Shown: positions 1 through 7,895 of the stretch, piece by piece
How positions within the stretch are numbered: position 1 is the first letter of the stretch
Layout: each line of letters begins with the position of its first letter
Assembly (NCBI GenBank): GCA_023436485.1
Contig: JAEZIU010000265.1
Span: 1-17,415 of the forward strand
Direction of reading: 5' to 3'
DNA: 17,415 nt
Source of the DNA: Bacillota bacterium
Lineage (GTDB): Bacteria; Bacillota; Clostridia; Acetivibrionales; DSM-1351
Notes under the pieces: model-generated
Database searches by the model: none
What the model saw: the letters and a program-made list of their open reading frames with translations, nothing else
What the model was told of the DNA's origin: nothing
Translations under genes and position numbers: made by a program

Positions 1-261
1 GTAATTGTCCTTAAGAATTATTTGTACAGGTTTTGAAACATCCCTCCACCGGAAAACAGCTCTTAAGGTTTCATTGCATTTAACAACGTACTCCCATGCC
101 TTTTTGAAAATATCGAAACCAATATCACCCGAAATCATATAGCTGTATTGCTCAAAATACATATCCTGACTGTTATCACTTATATAATGAAAAAGCATTC
201 CTTCCTGCATTGGACTTAGTCCCAGAATGTCCTCTACATTCGCCTTTTGTAGTTTGTTCAT
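1..261 (-). CDS. Second NRPS, N-terminal condensation domain (partial, runs off left edge)
   Basis: Only the first 87 codons are in the window; the frame is open to base 1. The start ATG (259-261) has a GAGG Shine-Dalgarno core at 270-273, eight bases upstream. The protein begins with a short helix, then the C1 motif LSPMQEGMLFHY at about residues 15-26, then SYMISGDIGFDIFKKAWEYV and a segment ending KPVQIILKDN. From family knowledge, this 'xVxDIxxLSPMQEGMLFH' opening with little before it is typical of gramicidin/tyrocidine subunits (GrsB, TycB) whose first condensation domain accepts a D-aminoacyl chain from a partner ending in an epimerase. The first NRPS here does end in an epimerase, so I infer that this protein receives its D-residue. 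It starts 46 nt after the UvrA-like gene and belongs to the same operon. Which residues it adds cannot be seen. Confidence 0.9.
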   Translation of the reverse strand, partial: MNKLQKANVEDILGLSPMQEGMLFHYISDNSQDMYFEQYSYMISGDIGFDIFKKAWEYVVKCNETLRAVFRWRDVSKPVQIILKDNY

Positions 262-307
262 GAAATCAACCTCTCTCACGCCCGACTTTAATCAAATTAA
301 GCTGAAA

Positions 308-3160
308 TCAGCATTGATCCTTCAAAAATAGCCGTTTAAGGCATTTACCTGTGTAAGATTTTTCGGAATTTATAATATCCTCCAGTATTCCCTCCGCAAC
401 AATTTCTCCGCCTTTTTCACCACCCTCCGGGCCTAAATCAAATATATAATCCGCCGTCTTAATAACTTCGAGATTATGCTCGATTACAACTACAGTATTT
501 CCTCTGTCAGCTAAGCCGTGCATAAGGTCCAGAAGGCATTGGATATCTGCAAAATGCAATCCGGTTGTGGGCTCATCAAGTATGTATAAGACCCCTTTGC
601 CGGTTTTATTCTGGCTTAGTTCATAGGCGAGTTTTAGTCTTTGGGCTTCTCCTCCCGACAGCGTTGTTGAGGATTGTCCAAGCTTAAGATATCCCATTCC
701 AAGCTTATTCAGCATATTAAGAGGTTCAGATATGGCAGGATAGTCACCAAAAAATTTTGCAGACTCCTCAATTGACATATCCAAAACATCCGCGATATTT
801 TTATCTTTGAACCTGATTTCAAGTATCTCATCTTTAAACCGTTTTCCCTGACACACCTCACAAAGTACCTCAACGTCATCCATGAAATGCATTTGCGTGG
901 TTATGGTACCCATACCGGCACAATTGTCACATCTTCCGCCAACCTCATTAAAACTGAAATATGCAGGCTTATACTTATTTTCCTTTGCCCTTTTTGTCCC
1001 GGCAAAAATACTTCTTATATGGTCAAAAATTTCAACATATGTTGCAGGGTTAGATCTCGAATTGCGGCTTATGGGCGACTGGTCAATCCTTACTATAGCG
1101 CTGATATTTTCATAACCGCTTATGTTGCCATATGCTCCCTTTTCAGAGGGTACGGATTCCATCCGTGACATTAGGCCATCATATAACACCTTGTTTACCA
1201 GAGTACTTTTTCCAGAGCCTGATACCCCTGTTACGCAAACCAGACGTCCTAAAGGTATTTTTAAGCTAAGGTTTTTCAGGTTATGTTTGGCAGCACCGGA
1301 TATTTCAATATAATTATTAACCTCTTCCCTCATTTTCATCGGGGTTACTATGCGGTTTCTTCCGCTCAGGTATGACCCGGTAACAGAGTTTTTATCATTA
1401 ATCATTTCATTTATGTCTCCATGAAAAGTAACCTTCCCACCATGGACTCCTGCTCCTGGTCCCAGTTCTATCAAATAATCCGATGCACGGATAATTTCCT
1501 CCTCATGCTCGACTACAATTACCGAATTCCCCTTGTCCCGCAAACTTTTTAAAACCTTAACCATGCTTTCAATATCTTTAATATGTAATCCTACACTAGG
1601 TTCATCCAGTATATATATTATATCCACAAGATTGGAATCCAATTGTGTCGTAAGACGGACTCTTTGCTGTTCTCCCCCTGATAATGAAAAGGTCTCCCTG
1701 TCAAGACTTAGATACCCTACCCCTATATCGATAAGTACTTCAAGTCTGCTTATGATCTTCTTGATAATCTGTCTTCCGATTTGTTCTTTTTCTGCACTGA
1801 AATCAATATTTTGTAGGAAATTCTTAAGTTCATAAAACGACATGGCACTCAAATCACCAAGACTCTTTTGTCCGACTCTATAGAACTGTCGGATTTTTTT
1901 CAATCTGGTACCATGGCAATCAGGGCACTGGAACTTTCGCATCAACTGCGCATCTTCTCTTTTTAAAACTTCCTCTGAGCTGTCTTTTGAGTAGGATGAA
2001 AACCTGTCCATAATAATGTTTATAATACCATCGAAATTCATGTAGAAAGCTTTTCCACCCTCGATGTAATTTTTCACATAAAATTTTTCCTTTGTACCAT
2101 AAAGAATAATGTTTATGATGTTATCCGGCAATTCCTTAACAGGTACGTCCAGACTGAAATTGTACTTCTCTGCCAATCCTTCAAATATCTGCCTGTTCTT
2201 ATGGAACTTGTCCCTGCCCAATCTCCAGGCAATCAGGTTGATAGCTCCCTGAGAAAGACTTACGTTCTTATCCGGTATGACAAGATCAGGGTCTACCCGA
2301 TACTGTGTACCCAGCCCCGTACACTGAGGACAGGCACCCGCAGGCGTATTAAAGGAAAAGGAACTTACCGGCATTTCAGTAAGGAAAAGTTTACACTCAG
2401 GACACCCGTAGCCCGTATAAAAATCAAGATCACTCCTGTCTCCCAAGTCTATCAGAATAGCTCCGTCCCCCACATCCAAGGCCTTAGTCATCAAAGATAA
2501 CAATTTGTTTCTTATCCCCTGAGAAATACGGCATATATCAATTAGAACCTGAACATCATTTATCCGGCTTTCGTCCCACTTTTCCCGGTCAGATAAGGGC
2601 AACAGTTCCCCGTTTACCCTAACCATTTTGAAGGACTTTTTTATTAAATCTTCAAAGCAGGCTCCCCAAGTCTGATCCGCCGATTTAATCACCGATGCAA
2701 ACAGCCTTACTTCCGTTCCTTCAGGACATCTTTCCAAAATGCGGTTTAAAATTTGCTTGTTAGTTCTTATGGGAATTTGTTTCCCGCAATGTGGACAGGC
2801 TCCATCTGAAGCTCTTGAAAAAAGCAAGCGAAGGTAATCGTTAACTGAAGTCACGGTACCTACAGTAGAACGCGGATTTTTTGAATTGCTGCTCTTTTGT
2901 TCAATTGCTATTACAGGAGATAAACCCTCTATTGAATCAACATCGGCTTCATCTATTTTTTTCATTCTGCTTCTCTCGTACAAAGAAAAGCAGTCAAGAA
3001 GACGCTTTCTTCCTTCAGCGTAAATGGTATCAAAAACAAGAGATGATTTGCCCGAACCGCTCACTCCGGTTACTGTTACAAGCCTATTTCTCGGTATATC
3101 CAAAAAATCGATATCTAAATTATTCTGTCTTATTCCTTGAAGGCTGATTTTTTTACCCAT
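308..3160 (-). CDS. UvrA-like ABC ATPase, probable self-resistance paralogue
   Basis: 950 aa, the usual UvrA length. UvrA is a dimeric cytosolic DNA-damage sensor with two ABC ATPase modules and zinc modules; no UvrB or UvrC gene lies here. Visible: first Walker A GVSGSGKSS (about residues 32-40); the UvrA block KNPRSTVGTV; CPHC; zinc-module cysteines CPEC and CPQC; a CPDCHGTRLKK zinc motif; ABC signature LSGGEQQR followed by ILDEPSVGLH; second Walker A GVSGSGKST; zinc finger CDNC...CEVC; second signature LSGGEAQRLKL with ILDEPTTGLH and IEHN. The first signature carries EQQR where housekeeping UvrA usually has EAQR. ATG at 3160 is preferred over the upstream in-frame TTG (3172) because GGAG lies six bases before it. 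It sits between the peptidase-exporter (42-nt gap) and the second NRPS (46-nt gap). UvrA paralogues in antibiotic clusters, such as DrrC (daunorubicin) and Ecm16 (echinomycin), give producer resistance to DNA-binding drugs; that role here is inferred. Confidence 0.93.
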   Translation of the reverse strand: MGKKISLQGIRQNNLDIDFLDIPRNRLVTVTGVSGSGKSSLVFDTIYAEGRKRLLDCFSLYERSRMKKIDEADVDSIEGLSPVIAIEQKSSNSKNPRSTVGTVTSVNDYLRLLFSRASDGACPHCGKQIPIRTNKQILNRILERCPEGTEVRLFASVIKSADQTWGACFEDLIKKSFKMVRVNGELLPLSDREKWDESRINDVQVLIDICRISQGIRNKLLSLMTKALDVGDGAILIDLGDRSDLDFYTGYGCPECKLFLTEMPVSSFSFNTPAGACPQCTGLGTQYRVDPDLVIPDKNVSLSQGAINLIAWRLGRDKFHKNRQIFEGLAEKYNFSLDVPVKELPDNIINIILYGTKEKFYVKNYIEGGKAFYMNFDGIINIIMDRFSSYSKDSSEEVLKREDAQLMRKFQCPDCHGTRLKKIRQFYRVGQKSLGDLSAMSFYELKNFLQNIDFSAEKEQIGRQIIKKIISRLEVLIDIGVGYLSLDRETFSLSGGEQQRVRLTTQLDSNLVDIIYILDEPSVGLHIKDIESMVKVLKSLRDKGNSVIVVEHEEEIIRASDYLIELGPGAGVHGGKVTFHGDINEMINDKNSVTGSYLSGRNRIVTPMKMREEVNNYIEISGAAKHNLKNLSLKIPLGRLVCVTGVSGSGKSTLVNKVLYDGLMSRMESVPSEKGAYGNISGYENISAIVRIDQSPISRNSRSNPATYVEIFDHIRSIFAGTKRAKENKYKPAYFSFNEVGGRCDNCAGMGTITTQMHFMDDVEVLCEVCQGKRFKDEILEIRFKDKNIADVLDMSIEESAKFFGDYPAISEPLNMLNKLGMGYLKLGQSSTTLSGGEAQRLKLAYELSQNKTGKGVLYILDEPTTGLHFADIQCLLDLMHGLADRGNTVVVIEHNLEVIKTADYIFDLGPEGGEKGGEIVAEGILEDIINSEKSYTGKCLKRLFLKDQC

Positions 3161-3166
3161 TAGATT

Positions 3167-3170
3167 CTCC
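3167..3170 (-). promoter_or_regulatory. Ribosome binding site deciding the UvrA-like start
   Basis: GGAG on the minus strand, six bases before ATG 3160. The longer in-frame TTG start at 3172 would overlap this site, so the ATG is chosen. Confidence 0.6.
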
Positions 3171-3202
3171 AATATAAAACTTATTCTTGAGTCGGTTTTG
3201 TT

Positions 3203-6200
3203 TTAGGCAATGGTTCCACTGATGAGTTTATTTTCAGCATCAACAACCTGCCCCATATCCATTTTTATCACCTTATCTGCAATATGGAAGTAGCGGTCAT
3301 CATGAGTTATAGCTATCACCGTCTTCCCCATGTCCTTAAATTTACCAAGTAAAGTATTATAGAAGTATTCTTTAAATTCAGGATCCTGATCTGCTGCAAA
3401 TTCATCAAGCATATAAACAGGTCTATCCTCCAGCAGACATACAAGCAAAGCCAATCTCTTCCTTTGCCCGCCGGAAAGCTTTACAGTACTGAACCTGCCG
3501 TCCTTTACTTCTACTTTTTCATCCATTTTAAGAAGCTTGATAAAGTAATTTATCTCATTCTCTCTTTCAGCAAAATCCACTTCATATATTTTATTAAATA
3601 TGTGATAGTCACTAAAAACTGCTGAAAAATATTCGCCCAGGTTCTCAAATGGTACAGGACTGCCGTTAATCAGAACCATTCCATCCATAGGTTTGTATAA
3701 GCCCATAAGCAATCTGGTAGCAGTTGTTTTGCCGCTTCCGTTACCGCCGGTTATAAAAACAGTCTCCCCTTGATTTATATCCAGGTTAATTGGACCCACA
3801 TAAAAAGTAACTCCCTCATCATCTCTATATTCATATGTCAAATCCTTCAGACTTATTTTGTGAACCTCTTTGTCAGGCTCAAAAGCTTCAACCTCTTCAC
3901 CGGCCCTTGAAGGAATATTTCTTGTAAAGTTTTTGATACGGTTGTAGGATACTCTCATCTGTACTATTTGAGGTATATTATTCAGTACATAATTTATCGG
4001 TCCTATAAGATACAGGAATATAACAATGAAGTTTGTAATCGTACTGTTCTTGAAATCCGGAAAAATCCTTGGAAAAAAGAATGCTATTACTCCCAAAATC
4101 AATATAAGCAATGATTCTCCAAGCAGAAATGCGTTGAGGAACTTTGTCCTTACACTATTTCTTTTATCGCGGTATTCCCTGCTGCATACATCCACATCTT
4201 CATAAAACTCGGCACTTTTTTTCTTATGCAGGCTTAATTCCTTAAAACCATATATCAGTCCGTCAAGAAGCTTCAAAAAGGTATTCTGTGTATCGCGCAC
4301 TTCTTCAACCAAAGGATTCGCTCTGCTGCTTACAAAGCTAAAGAGCAGTGCTACAAAAACTATAACCCCTAAGGTTGCAAGAAGACCGTGAAATGAGATT
4401 GATCCAAGATACGTAAAGCAAAACAGAATTGTAACAAAATTCGTTATAATACCTACTACTATATTTACTGATTGTGATATGGATTCACTATCATTGTTCA
4501 GTGTCGCCAGAATTGTTCCATTATCCATTTTTTCTAGGTTATAATATGTGGTGTCAAGTAACCTCCGTACCATCTCAACTCTATTTTTGTAAATTATATT
4601 ATTTGCAATTTTAATTAAAGTGGTTTCAATTACCTTTCTTCCAAAAATGTATATTGCAAATGCTAAAACATAAAAATATACAAGGTATGATAATGGTATA
4701 TCACTTCCCACTGAAATATTGATTATAAAAATTACAATATAGTTACCAATACCGCTCAAAACGGTCAGTAGTGCAAAAGCTGGAATTGATTCCTTTTCAC
4801 TATTTTTCCCGCGGAATAGATTAAGCAGTATTAAATCAACATAGCTTAAAACAAAAGCTATCGCAATTGCAGCCAGAGCATTGGGGAAGCTCTTTGGAGC
4901 CCACACCAGAGCTGTCTTCCAATCATATCCGATACCGCTCGGAATGAGGTATATTGCAAAAGCAAAAGGAGTACTCAATGGAATTATAGATAGTAATTTT
5001 AGAACTCCCTTAATTCCCAACCGCGTAAATCTTCTTTTTCCTGTTATAATATTTTTCAACAAAACAACAAGATATCCAAGTGCCAGAACTATGTAAAGTA
5101 TTGTGAAAACCAATATCAATGTAAAAGGCTTGTCCCAAGCAATAACACCTTCATTCGGACTGTAAGGCGACTTGGGTTCTGCCCCTCTGAGAATATCCAT
5201 GACTCCGTGGCCGATAATAAATGTATAAGGCGTTCCTGTATTCGACAGAACCGCAACACCGATCTTATCCTGGGGCCTGAATATCATATATGCGGAAAAA
5301 GTAGGATTTAATCCTGCTTTTGAGTATTCGCCTGTTCCGTTCTGATAACTTGCCCAACCCATACAGTAGGACGATTGGTCAAATGTAAACGGGGCTACTG
5401 ATCTATCCGGGATTTGAGTCTCTTTAATATCGGACGCCAGATCAGTTTTAAGAGTGCCTAATTGATACATTAGCCACTTTGAAACATCATTTGAATTTGA
5501 GATTACATATCCTGCCGGTTTGTTGCCTCTATATTCGGGTGCCTTGTACTTGTGAGTGCCAAAGTAACCGATTTGATATCCCTGAGCCATCTTGGGGTTG
5601 GTATTTTGATTATATAAAGTAGTATTATTCATTCCCAGCGGCTTAAAAACCTTTTCTTCCATATATTCTTCAAAGCTTTTCCCTGACTGCTTCTGAATAA
5701 TTGCCCCGAGAATATCGTAGTTTACTGTTGCATATTCAAATTTATCACCCGGCTTAAAAGCCAATTCTGCTCCTGAAAGTTTCTTTACTGCCTGTTCCAA
5801 AGCATTTTCATCAGTACTGGGAGGTATCTTAGAGAGGTCTTTTTCCTGCAGCCCGCTTGTATGATGGAGAAGCTGACGAATAGTTATATCATAGTTCTTC
5901 CCCTCATATTGTACGCGAAACCATGGAAAAAACTTTGATACTGTATCATCAAGGCTTACTAAACCGCTATCCCTCAAAGTCAAGATTCCAAGTGCTGTAT
6001 ATGATTTTGAACAAGAGGCAACTTCAAATAGAGTCTCATCGGTAACAGGGAGCTTCTTCTCCCTGTCGGCATATCCAAACCCTTTATAATAAGCCACTTT
6101 ATCGTTGTTAACAATTATAAGGCTTAATCCGGGAGCATCACTTTTTTTCATTTTGCTATTAATAAAACTTTCTACTTCCTTTATACGCTCATCGGAAATG

Positions 6201-6328
6201 AAGTTCGAATCCCCGGTTTCATTGCTGCTCTGATCGGCAAAAGCAGTACATACACTGGAGAACAGCATACACGATATTAATAAAATCAAAAAGAGTATCC
6301 TTATTATTTTCACAGTCTTTCTCTCCAT
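3203..6328 (-). CDS. ClbP-type D-asparaginyl peptidase fused to a peptide ABC exporter
   Basis: 1041 aa. Residues 1-31 look like a signal peptide (hydrophobic core, then AFA before D32). Residues about 45-385 are an S12 beta-lactamase/ClbP-fold serine peptidase: SxxK is S105-C-S-K108, a Tyr motif is at Y199-A-T201, and K337-A-G lies beside N341. Three membrane helices follow (about 402-424, 442-465, 482-506), as in ClbP and XcnG. Then comes an exporter half: about six helices (515-540, 545-562, 623-640, 645-667, 735-753, 763-783) and an ATPase with Walker A GGNGSGKTT (861-869), signature LSGGQRKR (951-958), Walker B VYMLDE (971-976) and H-loop H1009. Family knowledge: ClbP, XcnG and ZmaM cut N-acyl-D-Asn leaders from prodrug peptides on the outer membrane face, and ZmaM-like forms carry an ABC part. 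Here the upstream NRPS makes acyl-D-Asn, so this is the expected activator and exporter. It starts 3 nt after the aldo/keto reductase. The ATG lacks a good ribosome site; an in-frame GTG at 6313, with GGAGAG seven bases before it, is an alternative that keeps the signal peptide. Confidence 0.88.
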   Translation of the reverse strand: MERKTVKIIRILFLILLISCMLFSSVCTAFADQSSNETGDSNFISDERIKEVESFINSKMKKSDAPGLSLIIVNNDKVAYYKGFGYADREKKLPVTDETLFEVASCSKSYTALGILTLRDSGLVSLDDTVSKFFPWFRVQYEGKNYDITIRQLLHHTSGLQEKDLSKIPPSTDENALEQAVKKLSGAELAFKPGDKFEYATVNYDILGAIIQKQSGKSFEEYMEEKVFKPLGMNNTTLYNQNTNPKMAQGYQIGYFGTHKYKAPEYRGNKPAGYVISNSNDVSKWLMYQLGTLKTDLASDIKETQIPDRSVAPFTFDQSSYCMGWASYQNGTGEYSKAGLNPTFSAYMIFRPQDKIGVAVLSNTGTPYTFIIGHGVMDILRGAEPKSPYSPNEGVIAWDKPFTLILVFTILYIVLALGYLVVLLKNIITGKRRFTRLGIKGVLKLLSIIPLSTPFAFAIYLIPSGIGYDWKTALVWAPKSFPNALAAIAIAFVLSYVDLILLNLFRGKNSEKESIPAFALLTVLSGIGNYIVIFIINISVGSDIPLSYLVYFYVLAFAIYIFGRKVIETTLIKIANNIIYKNRVEMVRRLLDTTYYNLEKMDNGTILATLNNDSESISQSVNIVVGIITNFVTILFCFTYLGSISFHGLLATLGVIVFVALLFSFVSSRANPLVEEVRDTQNTFLKLLDGLIYGFKELSLHKKKSAEFYEDVDVCSREYRDKRNSVRTKFLNAFLLGESLLILILGVIAFFFPRIFPDFKNSTITNFIVIFLYLIGPINYVLNNIPQIVQMRVSYNRIKNFTRNIPSRAGEEVEAFEPDKEVHKISLKDLTYEYRDDEGVTFYVGPINLDINQGETVFITGGNGSGKTTATRLLMGLYKPMDGMVLINGSPVPFENLGEYFSAVFSDYHIFNKIYEVDFAERENEINYFIKLLKMDEKVEVKDGRFSTVKLSGGQRKRLALLVCLLEDRPVYMLDEFAADQDPEFKEYFYNTLLGKFKDMGKTVIAITHDDRYFHIADKVIKMDMGQVVDAENKLISGTIA

Positions 6329-6331
6329 TTA

Positions 6332-7399
6332 TTATTTTTTTAATCCGAAAGCACTTACAAATTCATGAAGCTTTTCATTAGTATCTATTTCAAATGGGCA
6401 TCGTTGCCTGCATGTGCCACAGAAGGTACATTCCAATGTTTTGGAAATGACCTTTTCATATGAATTTTCTATGTCTTCTTTCAAACTGAATTTTGACATA
6501 TCCAGCAAACGCATGGATGTCCCAACATCGATGCCTTGAGGACATGGCAGACAGTGATTGCAGTATACGCATTCACCCTTGTCATTTTTCTGATATTTTT
6601 TTAAGATTGAAGAAAAGTCCTTTTCTTCATTTGACGCAGTATTGAATTTGAGTATTCCTCTTAATTCATCCAGATCCTTAACACCAGGAACAACTGTGGA
6701 TACGCCCAGCTTTGAAAGAACATAGCTTATACACTTTACAGGAGTTACTTCGCCTTCATGCCCGCCGTTTTGCAGAAGTTTGCCGCCGGCAAACGGTTTC
6801 ATTGCTACCAGTCCTACGTTGTTTTCGTTACAGGCACTGAATAGCTCTTTTTTGTCCTCAAAAGCATCCTTCTCCATATTTACCGGGAACATCAAAACAT
6901 CAATTTTTCCGCTCTTGACAGCCTTTAGGGCTGTTCCTGTCAGATGACTGCTTAACCCTATGAACCGGGTCTTACCTTCCTTTTTGTATTTTAATGCAAT
7001 ATCCAGCAAACCTCCGGGTTCAAGCTCCTTTAGCCTGGGAGAATTCACATTATGTATCATCAAAATGTCAACATAGTCGGTACACAGCCTCGTCAGCAGG
7101 TCATGGAAGTAAAACTCGCACTCCTTCTTGTTGGTTGTCTTTTTATATTGTCCGTCTGTTATTCCCGAACCAAGATGACCGGCAAGTACAGCCTTATCTC
7201 TTCGTCCTTTCAGTGCCATGCCGAAATTATTACGATATTCAGGGAATGCAAACAAAAGATCTATATAATTAACTCCATTGTCTATAGCCTCCTGAACAAC
7301 AGATACTACAGTTTCCTCAGCAACCCCATTCAGATATTCTGTCCCTAAACCGATCATTCCAACTTCTATTCCAGTTCTACCCAAAATTCTACTATTCAT
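6332..7399 (-). CDS. Aldo/keto-reductase-like protein with two C-terminal 4Fe-4S motifs
   Basis: 355 aa from the ATG at 7399, which places the family opening RILGRTGIEVGMIGLG at residue 4. An in-frame ATG at 7417 would add six residues but has almost no ribosome site; GGATGGG precedes 7399. The AKR barrel spans about 1-255: GVNYIDLLFAFPEY (about 42-55), YVDILMIHN with H116, GKTRFIGLSSH, and GLVAMKPFAGG. The C-terminus has two ferredoxin-like motifs: C277, C280, C283, C286-P, and C324, C327, C330, C334-P. By eye, only D47 and H116 of the usual AKR tetrad (Asp, Tyr, Lys, His) are kept; the Tyr position is F52 and the Lys position H75. Ordinary NADPH carbonyl reduction is therefore doubtful, and the Fe-S clusters may carry the redox chemistry. 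It lies between the ACT gene and the peptidase-exporter with almost no gaps, so it is probably a tailoring or precursor enzyme. Substrate unknown. Confidence 0.88.
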   Translation of the reverse strand: MNSRILGRTGIEVGMIGLGTEYLNGVAEETVVSVVQEAIDNGVNYIDLLFAFPEYRNNFGMALKGRRDKAVLAGHLGSGITDGQYKKTTNKKECEFYFHDLLTRLCTDYVDILMIHNVNSPRLKELEPGGLLDIALKYKKEGKTRFIGLSSHLTGTALKAVKSGKIDVLMFPVNMEKDAFEDKKELFSACNENNVGLVAMKPFAGGKLLQNGGHEGEVTPVKCISYVLSKLGVSTVVPGVKDLDELRGILKFNTASNEEKDFSSILKKYQKNDKGECVYCNHCLPCPQGIDVGTSMRLLDMSKFSLKEDIENSYEKVISKTLECTFCGTCRQRCPFEIDTNEKLHEFVSAFGLKK

Positions 7400-7418
7400 T
7401 AAGATTATCCCATCCATC

Positions 7419-7814
7419 CTAAATATTTTTACTATTTACTTTAAAACCTCTAGCTTCAAGTACCTTTACCGCATTTGCCAGTACATTCTGCTTTACAAGT
7501 ATATAGTCCGTGTTGTAAGTAGATAGTGCAAATATGCTGATACCAGCCTTTGCCAGCGGATCGGCAATTGAACTCAGTATACCCACAAGTGAAAAGTCCA
7601 GAACACCTTGCACTTTTATACTTCTCCACCCTTTTTCACTTTTCACGCTACAAGGTACTGCATCCTCAATACATACAATAGAAAGTTCTTCATGGGTGCG
7701 CGTTATTGAATAAAAAGTACTGCTAATTGCCCATACAGGTATGTCGCTATTACTATCCAATATGCAAACAGCCAGTATATCCTTAGTTACTTCAAGCTCA
7801 GTCAAACCATGCAT
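7419..7814 (-). CDS. ACT-domain protein (ACT_7/CASTOR-like), ligand unknown
   Basis: 131 aa. The start ATG at 7814 has a GGGGGG site seven bases upstream (7822-7827). The first half, ILAVCILDSNSDIPVWAISS, and the second half, GVLDFSLVGILSSIADPLAK then AGISIFALSTYNTDYILVK, match my memory of small bacterial ACT proteins with two ACT-like repeats related to the aspartokinase regulatory fold. These usually bind an amino acid; no catalytic domain is present. The stop overlaps the start region of the aldo/keto reductase, so the two are translationally coupled. An ACT protein inside an NRPS operon could sense the amino acid building block (for example Asn or Asp) or stabilise a partner enzyme. That is inference; no ligand can be read from the sequence. 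Confidence 0.82.
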   Translation of the reverse strand: MHGLTELEVTKDILAVCILDSNSDIPVWAISSTFYSITRTHEELSIVCIEDAVPCSVKSEKGWRSIKVQGVLDFSLVGILSSIADPLAKAGISIFALSTYNTDYILVKQNVLANAVKVLEARGFKVNSKNI

Positions 7815-7895
7815 CGATTATCCCCCCATTATATTAATAATAAAAATAACCTGGTGCACCCTTCCTTTTATACCAATCCTGCTATAGAATCTGAC

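Noticed and set aside
882..2500. Several plus-strand open frames of 60-100 codons
   Set aside because: All are antisense to the UvrA-like gene, whose motifs are intact along its whole length; no start signals.
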